DNA of 64,000 bases from Mucilaginibacter sp. UR6-1 (GCF_020880975.1 NZ_JAJIWP010000005.1:124001-188000); one strand, 5' to 3'. Counted from the stretch's first letter, positions 24,696 through 33,804 are shown. The notes: generated by a model not told the origin, from the sequence alone. Program-made: numbers and translations.

Positions 24696-25805
24696 ATGTA
24701 TCTGCAACAACTATCAGTAATTAACTTTAAGAACTACGAACAGGCCGAGCTTAGCTTTAGCGATGGCGTGAACGCTTTTGTAGGCGGCAACGGCGCGGGC
24801 AAAACCAATTTGCTGGATGCCATACACTACCTGTCGTTATGTAAAAGTTACTTTAACCCGATAGATAGCCAGCAGATACGCCAGGGTGCCGAGTTTTTTA
24901 TCATCACCGGCACGTTTGATAAAAATGACAATAACGAGGCTGTGGCCTGCTCGGTTAAACGCAATCAAAAAAAGCAGTTTAAACGTAATAAAAAGGACTA
25001 TCAGCGCCTGGCAGACCATATCGGGTTGTTTCCGCTGGTGATGATCTCGCCATATGATATCAGTATTATTATTGAAGGCAGCGAGGAGCGGCGAAAGTTT
25101 ATTGATAACGTTATATCGCAAACGGATAACCAATACCTTGATGAGCTGATCGCCTACAACAAGGCTTTAATTAACCGCAACGCGCTGTTAAAGAACATTG
25201 CCGATACCGGCCGGTATGACCCGGTGCTGTTAGAGATACTTGACGAGCAACTTACAGCATCAGGCAACCGCATATTTGCCAAACGCAAGGCATTTATGGA
25301 GCGCTTTACCGAGGTGTTTAACACGCATTACGATTTTATAAGTGGCCAGGCCGAGCAGGTATCGCTGGTGTACGAGTCGCAATTGTTGCAGGATGATTTT
25401 GCCGCGCTGCTTAAAAAAACTTTGGAGAAAGACCGCGTGCTGGAACGCACCACGGCCGGTATTCATAAGGATGACCTCGCTTTTTCGATACATGGCATGC
25501 CCATGAAAAAGTTCGGATCGCAGGGGCAGCAAAAATCATTTTTAATAGCGCTTAAACTGGCGCAATACAGCTATTTGTACGAGCAGAAAAAGTTTAAGCC
25601 ACTGCTGTTGCTTGATGATATTTTTGATAAGCTGGATGATAAGCGGGTTACCAAGCTGATGCAAATGGTATCGGCCCATAACTTTGGCCAGGTTTTTATA
25701 ACCGATACCAGTGCCAGCCGGGTAAAAAACGTTTTTGATGATATTAATGTTGATGCCCGGATTTTTGAAATTGTAAAAGGAGAAGCCCATGCGCAAAGCG
25801 AATGA
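24696..25805 (+). CDS. recF: DNA replication and repair protein RecF
   Basis: A 369-residue SMC-like ATPase that loads RecA at single-strand gaps together with RecO and RecR. Walker A is GGNGAGKT (residues 30-37), the ABC signature is FGSQGQQKSFLIALKLAQ (about 270), and Walker B with the catalytic acid is LLLLDDIFDKLD (about 303-314). The N-terminus LQQLSVINFKNYEQAELSF is the standard opening. It overlaps the next gene (DUF721) by 17 bases, so translation is coupled. Neighbouring dnaN/gyrB genes are absent. Confidence 0.95.
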   Translation: MYLQQLSVINFKNYEQAELSFSDGVNAFVGGNGAGKTNLLDAIHYLSLCKSYFNPIDSQQIRQGAEFFIITGTFDKNDNNEAVACSVKRNQKKQFKRNKKDYQRLADHIGLFPLVMISPYDISIIIEGSEERRKFIDNVISQTDNQYLDELIAYNKALINRNALLKNIADTGRYDPVLLEILDEQLTASGNRIFAKRKAFMERFTEVFNTHYDFISGQAEQVSLVYESQLLQDDFAALLKKTLEKDRVLERTTAGIHKDDLAFSIHGMPMKKFGSQGQQKSFLIALKLAQYSYLYEQKKFKPLLLLDDIFDKLDDKRVTKLMQMVSAHNFGQVFITDTSASRVKNVFDDINVDARIFEIVKGEAHAQSE

Positions 25806-26079
25806 TAAAACACTAAAGGATGCGATTGAACAAATGATGCAGGTTTACAAGCTTAAGCGCAAGTTTAACGAAACTGCCGTTATAGCCAACTGGCCGCAAC
25901 TGGTGGGCTCCTCGGTAGCCAACCGCACCAAGGAGATCTACATCAGCGATAAAAAGCTTTTTGTACGCATCGAATCATCCGTAATAAAGCATGAGCTGAT
26001 GCTGATACGCGCCCAGATCATCCAAAAAATAAATGACGAAGCGCAGGCTGTGGTGGTTGAAGAAGTGGTGTTTTTATAG
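25789..26079 (+). CDS. DUF721 (DciA-like) protein
   Basis: A 96-residue protein of the DUF721 family. The core pattern is AVIANWPQLVGSSVANRTKEIYISDKKLFVRIESSVIKHELMLIRAQII, matching the KH-like fold of DciA, the bacterial replicative-helicase loader or operator found where DnaC is absent. In many Bacteroidota a DUF721 gene follows recF as here, sharing a 17-base overlap. A helicase-loading role is inferred by family and neighbourhood. Confidence 0.85.
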   Translation: MRKANDKTLKDAIEQMMQVYKLKRKFNETAVIANWPQLVGSSVANRTKEIYISDKKLFVRIESSVIKHELMLIRAQIIQKINDEAQAVVVEEVVFL

Positions 26080-26097
26080 CCCCCTACCCCTAAAGGG
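26079..26097. repeat. Short C/T-rich repeat fragment
   Basis: GCCCCCTACCCCTAAAGGG lies between the convergent DUF721 and helicase genes. It resembles the CCCCCTAAAGGGGG palindromes at 57.17-57.24 kb and probably is a decayed half of that subfamily. Confidence 0.5.
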
Positions 26098-26110
26098 AAG
26101 CTTTCATTGC

Positions 26111-29100
26111 TTACTCCTCCACATCGGCATCAATCATAATGCCTTCGGCTTGTTTAAAGTTGGTTTTTACAAAGTGGCACCAGTCGCATTCCTTTTTGCC
26201 GCAGCCGGTGTTAAACTCATGGTTCATTATTTTTTGATAGACCGATGTTATCTGTTCGCTAACCAGTTCCACATTCTCCCGTGATATAGCGATTTTTTCC
26301 TTATGGTATTCGCCATCCTTAACCGGTTCCACAAATTCAAACTGGGTGCTTACTACGTGCCAGTCATTACTGCGGTCGTTATCCACCAGTATTTTGTAAA
26401 ATACGGCCTGCCGCCAGTAGTCGCCGCCGTTGGGGTTTGTATTATTGGGCGGTTGTAGCTTATCCTTCGCGTTTTTAAGCTTGCCGGTTTTATAATCAAC
26501 TACAGTTACATTTTTGCCGTCAAACTCTATTTTATCCAGGTTACCCTTTATCGGTACACCGTTTACTTCAATGTTTTTTATGGTGCGTTCGGTAACGGCT
26601 ACCTTGTTCCATATATTCACGTTCTGTTCGTAGTAATCAGGCAGTATTTTTTCGCCGTAAGCTAAACGCAGTTTAAAATCATCCTTAGTGAACGAGTCGC
26701 GGTTGCGAAACATGTACCACCTAAACTCCTTCATAAATTCTTCGGCAGGCATAAACACATCGTTATTTTCCTTTAGTTTACGGAAAGCCTTGTTCAATGC
26801 CCAGTGCACAGCCTGCCCAAACGTAGCCGCCGGACTTTTACCCGATGGTACCCTGATCAAACACTGAAAGTAAAACCGTAGCGGGCAATCCAGATAGTTA
26901 TTAAGGTGCGTAACCGACAGCGTATAGTTTTGCAGTAGCTGATTAATGTAATTGGTATCCAGCAGTTCAACCTGCGGCTTATCGGCCTCGGTAAACTGGG
27001 TAGCCATAAAATTAACCATGTCATCCGCAGGTACCTGCGGATAGCTTACCTGCATATTTGTTTCGGCCAATATCTCCCCTACAAATTGTGAGGCTTCCTG
27101 ATCCTTACCCTTTTTATCCTTACGGGCGTATGATATGTTGAGGCATTGTTTGGCACGGGTTAACGCTACGTAGAACAGGCGGCGCGCTTCTTCCTTTTGG
27201 GCAATGTCATCATCCGGCGAACCGGTTAGCGTATCGGGGTAGCTAAAGCCGTGGTTGCGGCCCTTGCTGTCCCATGTTTTTTTATCACAACCGATAAAGA
27301 AAACATGCTCAAACTCCAATCCTTTTGAACCATGCGCTGTCAGAAAGTTAATGCCTTTATCCGAAAATATCACCTGGTTTAGCTCCATGCGGATATTGTT
27401 CTTCTTCATCAGATCGATAGTGGCAATCAGTTCGGCCAGGGAGATGTCGGGATTTTTGCGGCTTTCGTCCTTAACAAAATCAAAAAAGCTGGTGAGCACC
27501 TGCATAAATGTGCCCTTATCCTCCTGCTGCATAATAAATTTGAGGATACCCATTTTAGCGATCACCTGCTGAAACAATTGCTGCAACGTAAGGCTTACCG
27601 ATGCTTTGAGCAGGTAATCAATATCGTTCATCAAAAACTTCATTTCCACATTCTGCACGTTATCAAACAATCCGGGCTGGGCAGGGGTGCGCAGCTCGCT
27701 TACGTAGCGGCGCAACGAAGTTTTAGGCTGATCGTTATTAAAGGTGCTGTAATTGGCTTTTGCTACCGCGATGCTGGCCTTAGCCACCTCGATGGGCGGG
27801 ATGCCGAAAAAATCATAGTGCATAATCTCGAACAGCAATTCATCACCACTATAAGGCGAATCAAGCTCCATGGCCAGGTAACGCAATATGGTGATGATCT
27901 TCTCGCCAAAGGGCAGGGTCAATATATCAATCTTCCTTTTGGTGTTAACAGTAATTTTTTGCGCGCCCAGATAATGTACCAGGTCCTCAACCTGGTGGTG
28001 ATTGCGGTAAATAACCGCTATTTCGTTGGCAGGCGCGCCGCTTTCAACCAGTTTTTGAATGATGCGTGCCGTATCAGCCAGTTCCTGGTCGGGATTTTCG
28101 TACTCGCGGATAGTAGGCTCTACCATATCGGTAGCGAAGCGCGGGTGCGAGGCGCTCAGGTTTTTGTCAAGGGCTAATTGCGCGGTAAGGCGCTTTTTGT
28201 TTTTATCGATCAACACCCTTGACATATCCAAAATATGCTGATTAGAGCGGTAGTTGTGCCTTAACACCACAGTATGCAGGGCGTGCACGTAATCATTAGC
28301 AAAATCAAGGATGTTCTCCATATTAGCACCCTGAAATTTGAAGATAGACTGATCATCATCACCCACTACAAAAACGTTAGGGGTGTCCCAGTAATCCAGC
28401 AAAAATTTCAGCAGCGCATTTTGTGATCCGCTGGTATCCTGAAACTCATCCACCAAAATATACTGGTAACGTTCCTGGTAGCGGCGTAATATATCATCAT
28501 TCTCACGGAAGGCTTTCAAAACCCAGATGATCATGTCGTCATAATCATACCGGCCCTGCTGCTTCATCCTGGCATCGTAATTCTTGTACTCGGCAACGGC
28601 GGCCAGCAGCTTGTTCATCTGCTCAGTCACCTTATCAATATCGGCCTGCTTTGGGTCGCCTATACTGATGCCCTTGGCGGCGTTTGCGCGTTTATAAATA
28701 TATTCTTCCCGGTTTGGCAAATCCTCAATATATTCCTTAACCGAGCGGTTGATCAACTCGGCATCCCAGCTCTCCCGTTTCATGGTAGAGAACAAACTTT
28801 TAAGCCTTGGCGCGTCAAAATAAATATCGCCGGTAAAGCGCTTCAGCAAGTGGTCGTTCGGGAACTCGTCGATCAGCTCACGGAACAGCATGGCCGATTC
28901 CAGGTCTGACAAGGGGTCGAGGTTCAGCTTGCCAAAATATTCCAGGTTTTCCTGGATCACCTCGTTACAAAAAGCGTGAAAGGTGTATATGTTGATGCGG
29001 TAAGCATCGGGGCCAATAAAATCAAACAAACGCTTGCGCATGGCCACCGCGCCGGCATCAGTATAGGTTAAGCACAAAATTTCATTGGGCTGGGCATCGG

Positions 29101-29278
29101 TATCGGTTAGTATCTTACCTATACGGGCAGCCAGGATCTGCGTTTTGCCGGTACCCGGCCCCGCTACCACCAGCACCGGACCATCCATTTTATTAACGGC
29201 CGACAGTTGCTCCGGATTTAACGAGGCCAGCGCCTCCTGAAATTTTGCATTGTATTTTGCTGAAATCGGGTTTTGCAT
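26111..29278 (-). CDS. UvrD-type DNA helicase fused to a PD-(D/E)XK Fe-S nuclease
   Basis: A 1055-residue superfamily-1A helicase. Motifs in order are AGPGTGKT (Walker A, 39-46), VDEFQDTS (motif II), GDDDQSIFKFQGA (III), HNYRSNQHI (IV), TAHGSKGLEFEHVFF (V) and RRLFYVALTRAK (VI). The C-terminal region (about residues 800-1055) is an AddB/RecB-type nuclease with GNLDKIEF ... VVDYKTGK. Its cysteines, CPLRFYFQC and CGKKECDWC, fit the iron-sulfur staple of AddB-like nucleases. Such fused single proteins may replace AddAB or act in repair; no partner is adjacent. Confidence 0.88.
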   Translation of the reverse strand: MQNPISAKYNAKFQEALASLNPEQLSAVNKMDGPVLVVAGPGTGKTQILAARIGKILTDTDAQPNEILCLTYTDAGAVAMRKRLFDFIGPDAYRINIYTFHAFCNEVIQENLEYFGKLNLDPLSDLESAMLFRELIDEFPNDHLLKRFTGDIYFDAPRLKSLFSTMKRESWDAELINRSVKEYIEDLPNREEYIYKRANAAKGISIGDPKQADIDKVTEQMNKLLAAVAEYKNYDARMKQQGRYDYDDMIIWVLKAFRENDDILRRYQERYQYILVDEFQDTSGSQNALLKFLLDYWDTPNVFVVGDDDQSIFKFQGANMENILDFANDYVHALHTVVLRHNYRSNQHILDMSRVLIDKNKKRLTAQLALDKNLSASHPRFATDMVEPTIREYENPDQELADTARIIQKLVESGAPANEIAVIYRNHHQVEDLVHYLGAQKITVNTKRKIDILTLPFGEKIITILRYLAMELDSPYSGDELLFEIMHYDFFGIPPIEVAKASIAVAKANYSTFNNDQPKTSLRRYVSELRTPAQPGLFDNVQNVEMKFLMNDIDYLLKASVSLTLQQLFQQVIAKMGILKFIMQQEDKGTFMQVLTSFFDFVKDESRKNPDISLAELIATIDLMKKNNIRMELNQVIFSDKGINFLTAHGSKGLEFEHVFFIGCDKKTWDSKGRNHGFSYPDTLTGSPDDDIAQKEEARRLFYVALTRAKQCLNISYARKDKKGKDQEASQFVGEILAETNMQVSYPQVPADDMVNFMATQFTEADKPQVELLDTNYINQLLQNYTLSVTHLNNYLDCPLRFYFQCLIRVPSGKSPAATFGQAVHWALNKAFRKLKENNDVFMPAEEFMKEFRWYMFRNRDSFTKDDFKLRLAYGEKILPDYYEQNVNIWNKVAVTERTIKNIEVNGVPIKGNLDKIEFDGKNVTVVDYKTGKLKNAKDKLQPPNNTNPNGGDYWRQAVFYKILVDNDRSNDWHVVSTQFEFVEPVKDGEYHKEKIAISRENVELVSEQITSVYQKIMNHEFNTGCGKKECDWCHFVKTNFKQAEGIMIDADVEE

Positions 29279-29604
29279 AAGTAGGTAAAAATACGAAGAT
29301 TTTTAGTAACCCTTTCATTAATGAATCATCGCTAATTATAACTTCATTTGTTAGTGCTGATGAGCACAGGGATGTGCTCAACCTAAGCGTTAGTGGTTGT
29401 CACTTTCTTTTTTGCAGACAAAAGAAAGTAACCAAAGAAAACTTAGCGTCAGCGATATCATGAGCACCTTGATAAACAAACAATAGCGAATAACCTGCCG
29501 GCTGTTTAATTTTCTATTAAAGGCAGTAAATCATCAGTGCTACCCGAAAATTAAGAGGCCGGGAAATAGGTTATGATCGATTGTATTTTCATCACGTATA
29601 TCCC
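29279..29604. other. Intergenic region with the second 56-bp repeat
   Basis: No gene is visible between the start of the helicase gene and the end of the beta-CASP gene. Besides the repeat at 29385-29440, GAGCACAGGGATGTGCTC (29362-29379) is a near-perfect palindrome just ahead of it. The rest is unstructured to the eye. Confidence 0.6.
29385..29440. repeat. Dispersed 56-bp repeat, copy 2
   Basis: It matches 485-540 with about three changes and keeps the ACTTTCTTTT/AAAAGAAAGT stem (29402-29411 and 29420-29429) intact. The loop is TTGCAGAC here against GTGCAGAC in copy 1. Confidence 0.8.
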
Positions 29605-31005
29605 TTACAGATCAACCCTGTTATGCTGGTAAGGTATTTCAACATCTTTAAACCCTTTCTCTTTCAGCTTTTCAGCAAAGTTTTGCTGTACGTTATACTC
29701 CCCGTGTACCAGGAATAGCTTTTTTACCAGCTTCGGGTCCTGGCAGGATACAAAGTGCAGCAGATCCTCATAATCCCCATGGGCACTCATTGATTTAATT
29801 ACCTCAACATCGGCATTCACCTGGTACTGGTCGCCAAAAATGTATACCTCGCGGTCGCCGCGCATCAGGTGCCCGCCCAACGAATTAGGTTCGCAATACC
29901 CAACTATCAGTATGGTGTTCTTTTTGTTATTAATATTGTTTTTAATATGATGCTTTACCCTGCCTGCTTCGGCCATGCCTGATGAGGAGATAATAACACA
30001 CGGTCGCGGGTCGCTATTCAGGGCGATAGATTCTTCAGTCGATTCAATAAAACGTAATCCTTTAAAAGCAAACGGATCGTCGTCAATTTTCATCACCTCC
30101 TTAACATTATTATTATATACCTCCGGATGATCTTTAAGCACCTGCGTAGCTTGCAACGATAGCGGACTATCCACATAATAAGGCACATCAGGCAATACGC
30201 CGCGCAGCTCAAGCGAATTCAGGGCATACAGCAGTTCCTGCGTACGGCCAACACTAAACGCCGGGATGATCACCTTACCCTTTTTAATATCGCAGGTATT
30301 GCGTATCACTTCCAGCAGGGCATCCTCTATCGGGCCGATATCCTTATGCAACGAATCGCCATAGGTTGATTCCAGTAATATATAATCAGCCTGCGGAAAG
30401 GTTTGCGGGCTTTTAAGCAACAAATCGCCGTAACGGCCAACATCGCCGCTAAAGGTAATACGGGTTTCTTTTCCTTCTTCCAGTATGGTTAAATGTATGG
30501 CCGCGCTGCCTACCACGTGGCCTGCATCAGTTAGCGTGAACTTTATCCGGGGCGATATCTCGTACTCCTCATTGTATTCAACAACTTTAAACCGGCGCAT
30601 TGCGGCCATGGCATCTTCCTCATTATATAGTGGCTCAATCAGTTTTTGCCCTTTGCGTTTACGCTGGCGGTTACTGTATTCGGCATCCTGCGTTTGTATA
30701 CGTGCCGAATCTGTTAGCAGTATACGCGCAAGGTTCATAGTGGGCGGGGTACAAAATATCGGTCCGCTAAAGCCTTCGGCTACCAGGCGGGGTATCAGGC
30801 CGCAATGGTCAATATGCGCGTGCGAAAGGATCATGTAATCCAGCTTTTGGGGATTAAAGCCAAAATGCTCATTCATATCATCGGTATGGTCGCCCAAACC
30901 CTGAAACATGCCGCAATCAAGCAATAACGATGTGCCATCGTTAAGTTCAATATAATGTTTACTGCCTGTAACATTACGGGCAGCGCCGTGAAAAACTATA
31001 TGCAT
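29605..31005 (-). CDS. MBL-fold beta-CASP hydrolase (RNase J/CPSF-73-like)
   Basis: A 466-residue metallo-hydrolase. The metal site shows the HxHxDH motif in LSHAHIDHCGLIPRL (about residues 53-67) and downstream ligands at DAGHVVGSA and SGDVGRYG. The beta-CASP insert (about 200-370) and the C-terminal RNA-specificity region with SAHGDYEDLL are present. Members process RNA ends in archaea and many bacteria; some have other roles. The ATG at 31005 (MHIVFHGAARNVTG) is preferred over an upstream in-frame start. Length and order are typical. Confidence 0.85.
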   Translation of the reverse strand: MHIVFHGAARNVTGSKHYIELNDGTSLLLDCGMFQGLGDHTDDMNEHFGFNPQKLDYMILSHAHIDHCGLIPRLVAEGFSGPIFCTPPTMNLARILLTDSARIQTQDAEYSNRQRKRKGQKLIEPLYNEEDAMAAMRRFKVVEYNEEYEISPRIKFTLTDAGHVVGSAAIHLTILEEGKETRITFSGDVGRYGDLLLKSPQTFPQADYILLESTYGDSLHKDIGPIEDALLEVIRNTCDIKKGKVIIPAFSVGRTQELLYALNSLELRGVLPDVPYYVDSPLSLQATQVLKDHPEVYNNNVKEVMKIDDDPFAFKGLRFIESTEESIALNSDPRPCVIISSSGMAEAGRVKHHIKNNINNKKNTILIVGYCEPNSLGGHLMRGDREVYIFGDQYQVNADVEVIKSMSAHGDYEDLLHFVSCQDPKLVKKLFLVHGEYNVQQNFAEKLKEKGFKDVEIPYQHNRVDL

Positions 31006-31070
31006 TAGTGTTATAAAATGGATGTGCGATAACAACCTCAAAAGGTAAAAAAAGTTTATTTATAAAAAAT

Positions 31071-31086
31071 AACTAAATTTTTAGTT
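31071..31086. promoter_or_regulatory. BlaI-type operator, site 1
   Basis: AACTAAATTTTTAGTT is a perfect palindrome of the form AACTAA-N4-TTAGTT. A second site of the same form lies 31 bases downstream (centre to centre). The pair precedes an operon that encodes a BlaI-type repressor, so it is the likely autoregulatory operator. Confidence 0.75.
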
Positions 31087-31101
31087 GCAAATGTAAAAAA
31101 C

Positions 31102-31117
31102 AACTAATACCTTAGTT
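31102..31117. promoter_or_regulatory. BlaI-type operator, site 2
   Basis: AACTAATACCTTAGTT again has the form AACTAA-N4-TTAGTT. The 31-base centre spacing equals about three helical turns, so two repressor dimers would bind the same face of the DNA. It ends 15 bases before the first ATG of the operon. Confidence 0.75.
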
Positions 31118-31132
31118 TTAAATTATAAGCCG

Positions 31133-31603
31133 ATGAAAATAATCGTTTTGATAGCGATGCTCCTGTTACCGTTTGCAGCCGCAGCCCAGCCAAAGGCTTT
31201 AACCTTTGAGGATGCCGCCGCACAAGGGCTTACGGTTGAAAAACTGGATAAACAATATACAAGTGCTTTAGATACTGATACCGCTAAAGCCGCATTTACC
31301 GGCAAACGCCAGCAGGATTTTTTTAAAGCCTATACAGCCATGCTCACAGAACTTGCCTTGTATTTGAAAGATAACGGCTTTGCCTGGGGCCAACCTACCC
31401 GACTTGTGCATCGAATATATTTTAAACCCGACGGTAAAATAGATTACTACCTTGTAAACCTTAAAGCACTTGAAAATGATGAGGTTAAAAAGGAAAAGTT
31501 TGTAGCTTTATTAAATACGTTTATACAGTACCACAAAATAAATATAACCGCTGATAAAAAGTTTGCGCAATGCGGACCGGCCATTTATCAGGATAAGAAA
31601 TAG
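31133..31603 (+). CDS. Secreted protein of unknown function, first gene of the BlaI operon
   Basis: A 156-residue protein with a signal peptide (MKIIVLIAMLLLPFAAAAQ). The mature part is helical at first (TFEDAAAQGLTVEKLDKQY, FFKAYTAMLTELALYLKDN), then strands around PTRLVHRIYFKPDGKIDYYLVNL, then another helix. A single cysteine sits near the end (FAQCGPAIYQD). No family is recognised. It is followed after 11 bases by the blaI-like gene and starts just after the paired operators, so it is likely controlled by that repressor. Confidence 0.65.
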   Translation: MKIIVLIAMLLLPFAAAAQPKALTFEDAAAQGLTVEKLDKQYTSALDTDTAKAAFTGKRQQDFFKAYTAMLTELALYLKDNGFAWGQPTRLVHRIYFKPDGKIDYYLVNLKALENDEVKKEKFVALLNTFIQYHKINITADKKFAQCGPAIYQDKK

Positions 31604-31614
31604 AAAAAAAAGAT

Positions 31615-31983
31615 ATGGAAATTAAAGAGTTAACACGAGCCGAAGAACAGATAATGCAGGTATTATGGCAATTAAAAAAAGGATATGTGAAAGATGTGAT
31701 AGAGCTTTTACCTGAACCGAAACCCGCTTACAACACTGTATCAACCATCATCAGGATATTGGAGACAAAGGGCTTTGTAGGCCATACCGCCTATGGTAAA
31801 AGCCATGAGTACCACCCGGTGATCAGCAAGGAGCAATACCAGGATTTTGCCTCTGATAAATTACTGAGCGGCTACTTTAACAACTCGGTTAACAGCATGC
31901 TCTCATTTTTTGTAAAAAAGGAAAAGATAAACCTCAAAGAGGCCGACGAGATAATGAAACTGATTGAAAAACTAAAAAAATAA
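31615..31983 (+). CDS. BlaI/MecI/CopY-family repressor
   Basis: A 122-residue winged-helix repressor. The N-terminal domain (about residues 1-75) has ELTRAEEQIMQVLWQLKKGYVKDVIELL and the recognition region PAYNTVSTIIRILETKGFVGH. The C-terminal helices form the dimer interface. BlaI/MecI proteins bind palindromic operators as dimers and are inactivated by proteolysis triggered by their BlaR1/MecR1 partner. The next gene, 7 bases downstream, encodes such a partner, and matching operators lie upstream of the operon. Confidence 0.9.
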   Translation: MEIKELTRAEEQIMQVLWQLKKGYVKDVIELLPEPKPAYNTVSTIIRILETKGFVGHTAYGKSHEYHPVISKEQYQDFASDKLLSGYFNNSVNSMLSFFVKKEKINLKEADEIMKLIEKLKK

Positions 31984-31990
31984 AAACGTT

Positions 31991-33700
31991 ATGAACTGGT
32001 GGCAATATTTAATACTGGCAAACTTGTATTTGGGATTGTTTTACGGGTTTTATGCCTTGTTGCTTCGTAAAGAAACATTTTTTCAGCTTAATCGCATATA
32101 CCTTGTGTCATCTGCGGCAATATCATTTTTGCTGCCGCTGATACAGGCCGACTGGGTACAAAACCTGTTTATTACCCGGCAGGTAAAGCAGGTTATATTT
32201 AATGCGCCGGTTATTGCCCTCCAGTACACGGGTAAAACCGAAACGGATTTTTTGAGCGTTGGGCACCTGATAGCCTACGCCTATCTTGCCGGGCTGCTCG
32301 CCTTTGCCATCAGGTTTACCTGGCAGTTAGCAAGCCTGCAAAGATTGATCAGCAGGCATACAGCAGGCGCGTACTCCTTTTTTAAAAAGGTACAGGTAAG
32401 CGGCGAACTGTCAGAGCATGAGGTGGTATCGGCACATGAGCATGTTCATGCCCGCCAGTGGCACTCGGCAGATGTAATGCTTATTGAACTGATCAGCATC
32501 ATCAACTGGTTTAACCCGGTAATTTATTTATACCGCAATGCGGTAAAGCATACCCACGAATTTATTGCCGACAGGCAGGTAATTGATGCCGGTGCCGACA
32601 AAGCCGGTTATGCCATGCTGCTGCTTAACCAAACATTCAACGCACCGGTACACAATTTAGTTAACCCCTTTTTTAATCACAGCTTATTAAAACAACGTAT
32701 CATGATGTTACAAAAAAACAGGTCGCAGCGTGTAAAGCTGCTTAAATATGGCCTTTCTGCCCCGCTATTCGTGCTGATGCTGATTTTATCATCAGCCACT
32801 ATAAACGATAATAAAACCGTACTGGCCATCAATAAAAAGGCCGAGAAAGTAATGGAAACTTCAGTAACCGATGTGGTTCCGAAAGAGTATATCATTATTG
32901 ATGAACCCATTATAAAGCAACAGCCCAAACAAACTGTTAAGCAAATTGAGATTGTTGAGCCCCAGACGCTAAAGGCCGAGGCAAAACAATTAGAGCTTAT
33001 GCTTGATACAGTGCCAAAAAAGAGCAATGAGGTTTTTACCGCTGTTGAGCAACTGCCTGAATTTCCGGGTGGTTTGAAAGCTTTTGGTAAATATCTTCAA
33101 AACAGTATTAAATACCCGGCAGAGGATGTGAAGAATAAAGCATCGGGCAAAGTGTTTGTTCAGTTTATTGTTGAGGAAGACGGGGCATTAAGCAACCTGA
33201 ACGTTCTGCGTGGTGTATCAGCAACGATAAACGCCGAAGCGGTAAGGGTATTAAAGGCCTCGCCTAAATGGTCACCAGGAAAACAGAATGGCCATCCGGT
33301 AAGGGTACAATTTACGGTACCCATAGCGTTTAACCTGCCCGCAGCCGACAATGCGGTTAAAGAAAGCGAAAAGCAAGGCACGCTGATACCCGGTAACGGC
33401 GATGATGAAAAACAAGCAACAACATCCTTTAAAGGCGAAAAGGTAAAAGGTAATGTTAATGATGTTGTGGTAATAGGCTTTGCCGCGAAAGACACCGCTA
33501 AATTAGGCACGGGGCTAATACTCAGAGGTGATAAATCAGACTTAAAAAACGTAACCTATTACTTGAACGGAAAAGAAATGACCGCGAAAGAGATGAAAGA
33601 ACTTAATCCTAATAGCATAAAAAGCATTGATGTAATTAAAGATTCATCAAAAAAAGAAGGTGAAAAAGGCTACGGAAAAGTAATGGTCACCACTAAATAA
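31991..33700 (+). CDS. BlaR1-like M56 metallopeptidase with C-terminal TonB domain and extra tail
   Basis: A 569-residue membrane sensor-protease. Membrane segments lie at about residues 5-25, 37-53 and 92-112. The M56 zinc site is HEHVH (149-153) with the third ligand Glu190 in HTHEFIADRQV. A further helix (about 253-270) leads to the periplasm. A TonB_C domain (about 345-450, FPGGLKAFGKYLQNSIKYP ... GKVFVQFIVEEDGALSNL) replaces the penicillin-binding sensor of classical BlaR1. The last 90 residues (NDVVVIGFAAKDTAKLGTG ... IDVIKDSS) resemble a TonB-receptor plug motif. It is the proposed partner of the adjacent BlaI-type repressor. Confidence 0.88.
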   Translation: MNWWQYLILANLYLGLFYGFYALLLRKETFFQLNRIYLVSSAAISFLLPLIQADWVQNLFITRQVKQVIFNAPVIALQYTGKTETDFLSVGHLIAYAYLAGLLAFAIRFTWQLASLQRLISRHTAGAYSFFKKVQVSGELSEHEVVSAHEHVHARQWHSADVMLIELISIINWFNPVIYLYRNAVKHTHEFIADRQVIDAGADKAGYAMLLLNQTFNAPVHNLVNPFFNHSLLKQRIMMLQKNRSQRVKLLKYGLSAPLFVLMLILSSATINDNKTVLAINKKAEKVMETSVTDVVPKEYIIIDEPIIKQQPKQTVKQIEIVEPQTLKAEAKQLELMLDTVPKKSNEVFTAVEQLPEFPGGLKAFGKYLQNSIKYPAEDVKNKASGKVFVQFIVEEDGALSNLNVLRGVSATINAEAVRVLKASPKWSPGKQNGHPVRVQFTVPIAFNLPAADNAVKESEKQGTLIPGNGDDEKQATTSFKGEKVKGNVNDVVVIGFAAKDTAKLGTGLILRGDKSDLKNVTYYLNGKEMTAKEMKELNPNSIKSIDVIKDSSKKEGEKGYGKVMVTTK

Positions 33701-33737
33701 ATCAGTCAGTTAATAGTACTAAACCTACTCTCACATT

Positions 33738-33770
33738 AAAAGCCACCTATTTACCAATAGGTGGCTTTTT
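33738..33770 (+). terminator. Terminator of the BlaI-BlaR1 operon
   Basis: GCCACCTATT (33742-33751) and AATAGGTGGC (33756-33765) form a perfect 10-bp stem with a 4-base loop, flanked by four A residues on the left and five T residues on the right. Confidence 0.9.
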
Positions 33771-33804
33771 GTTACCGCACATTTGTAGCTTTGTATTATA
33801 ACCT

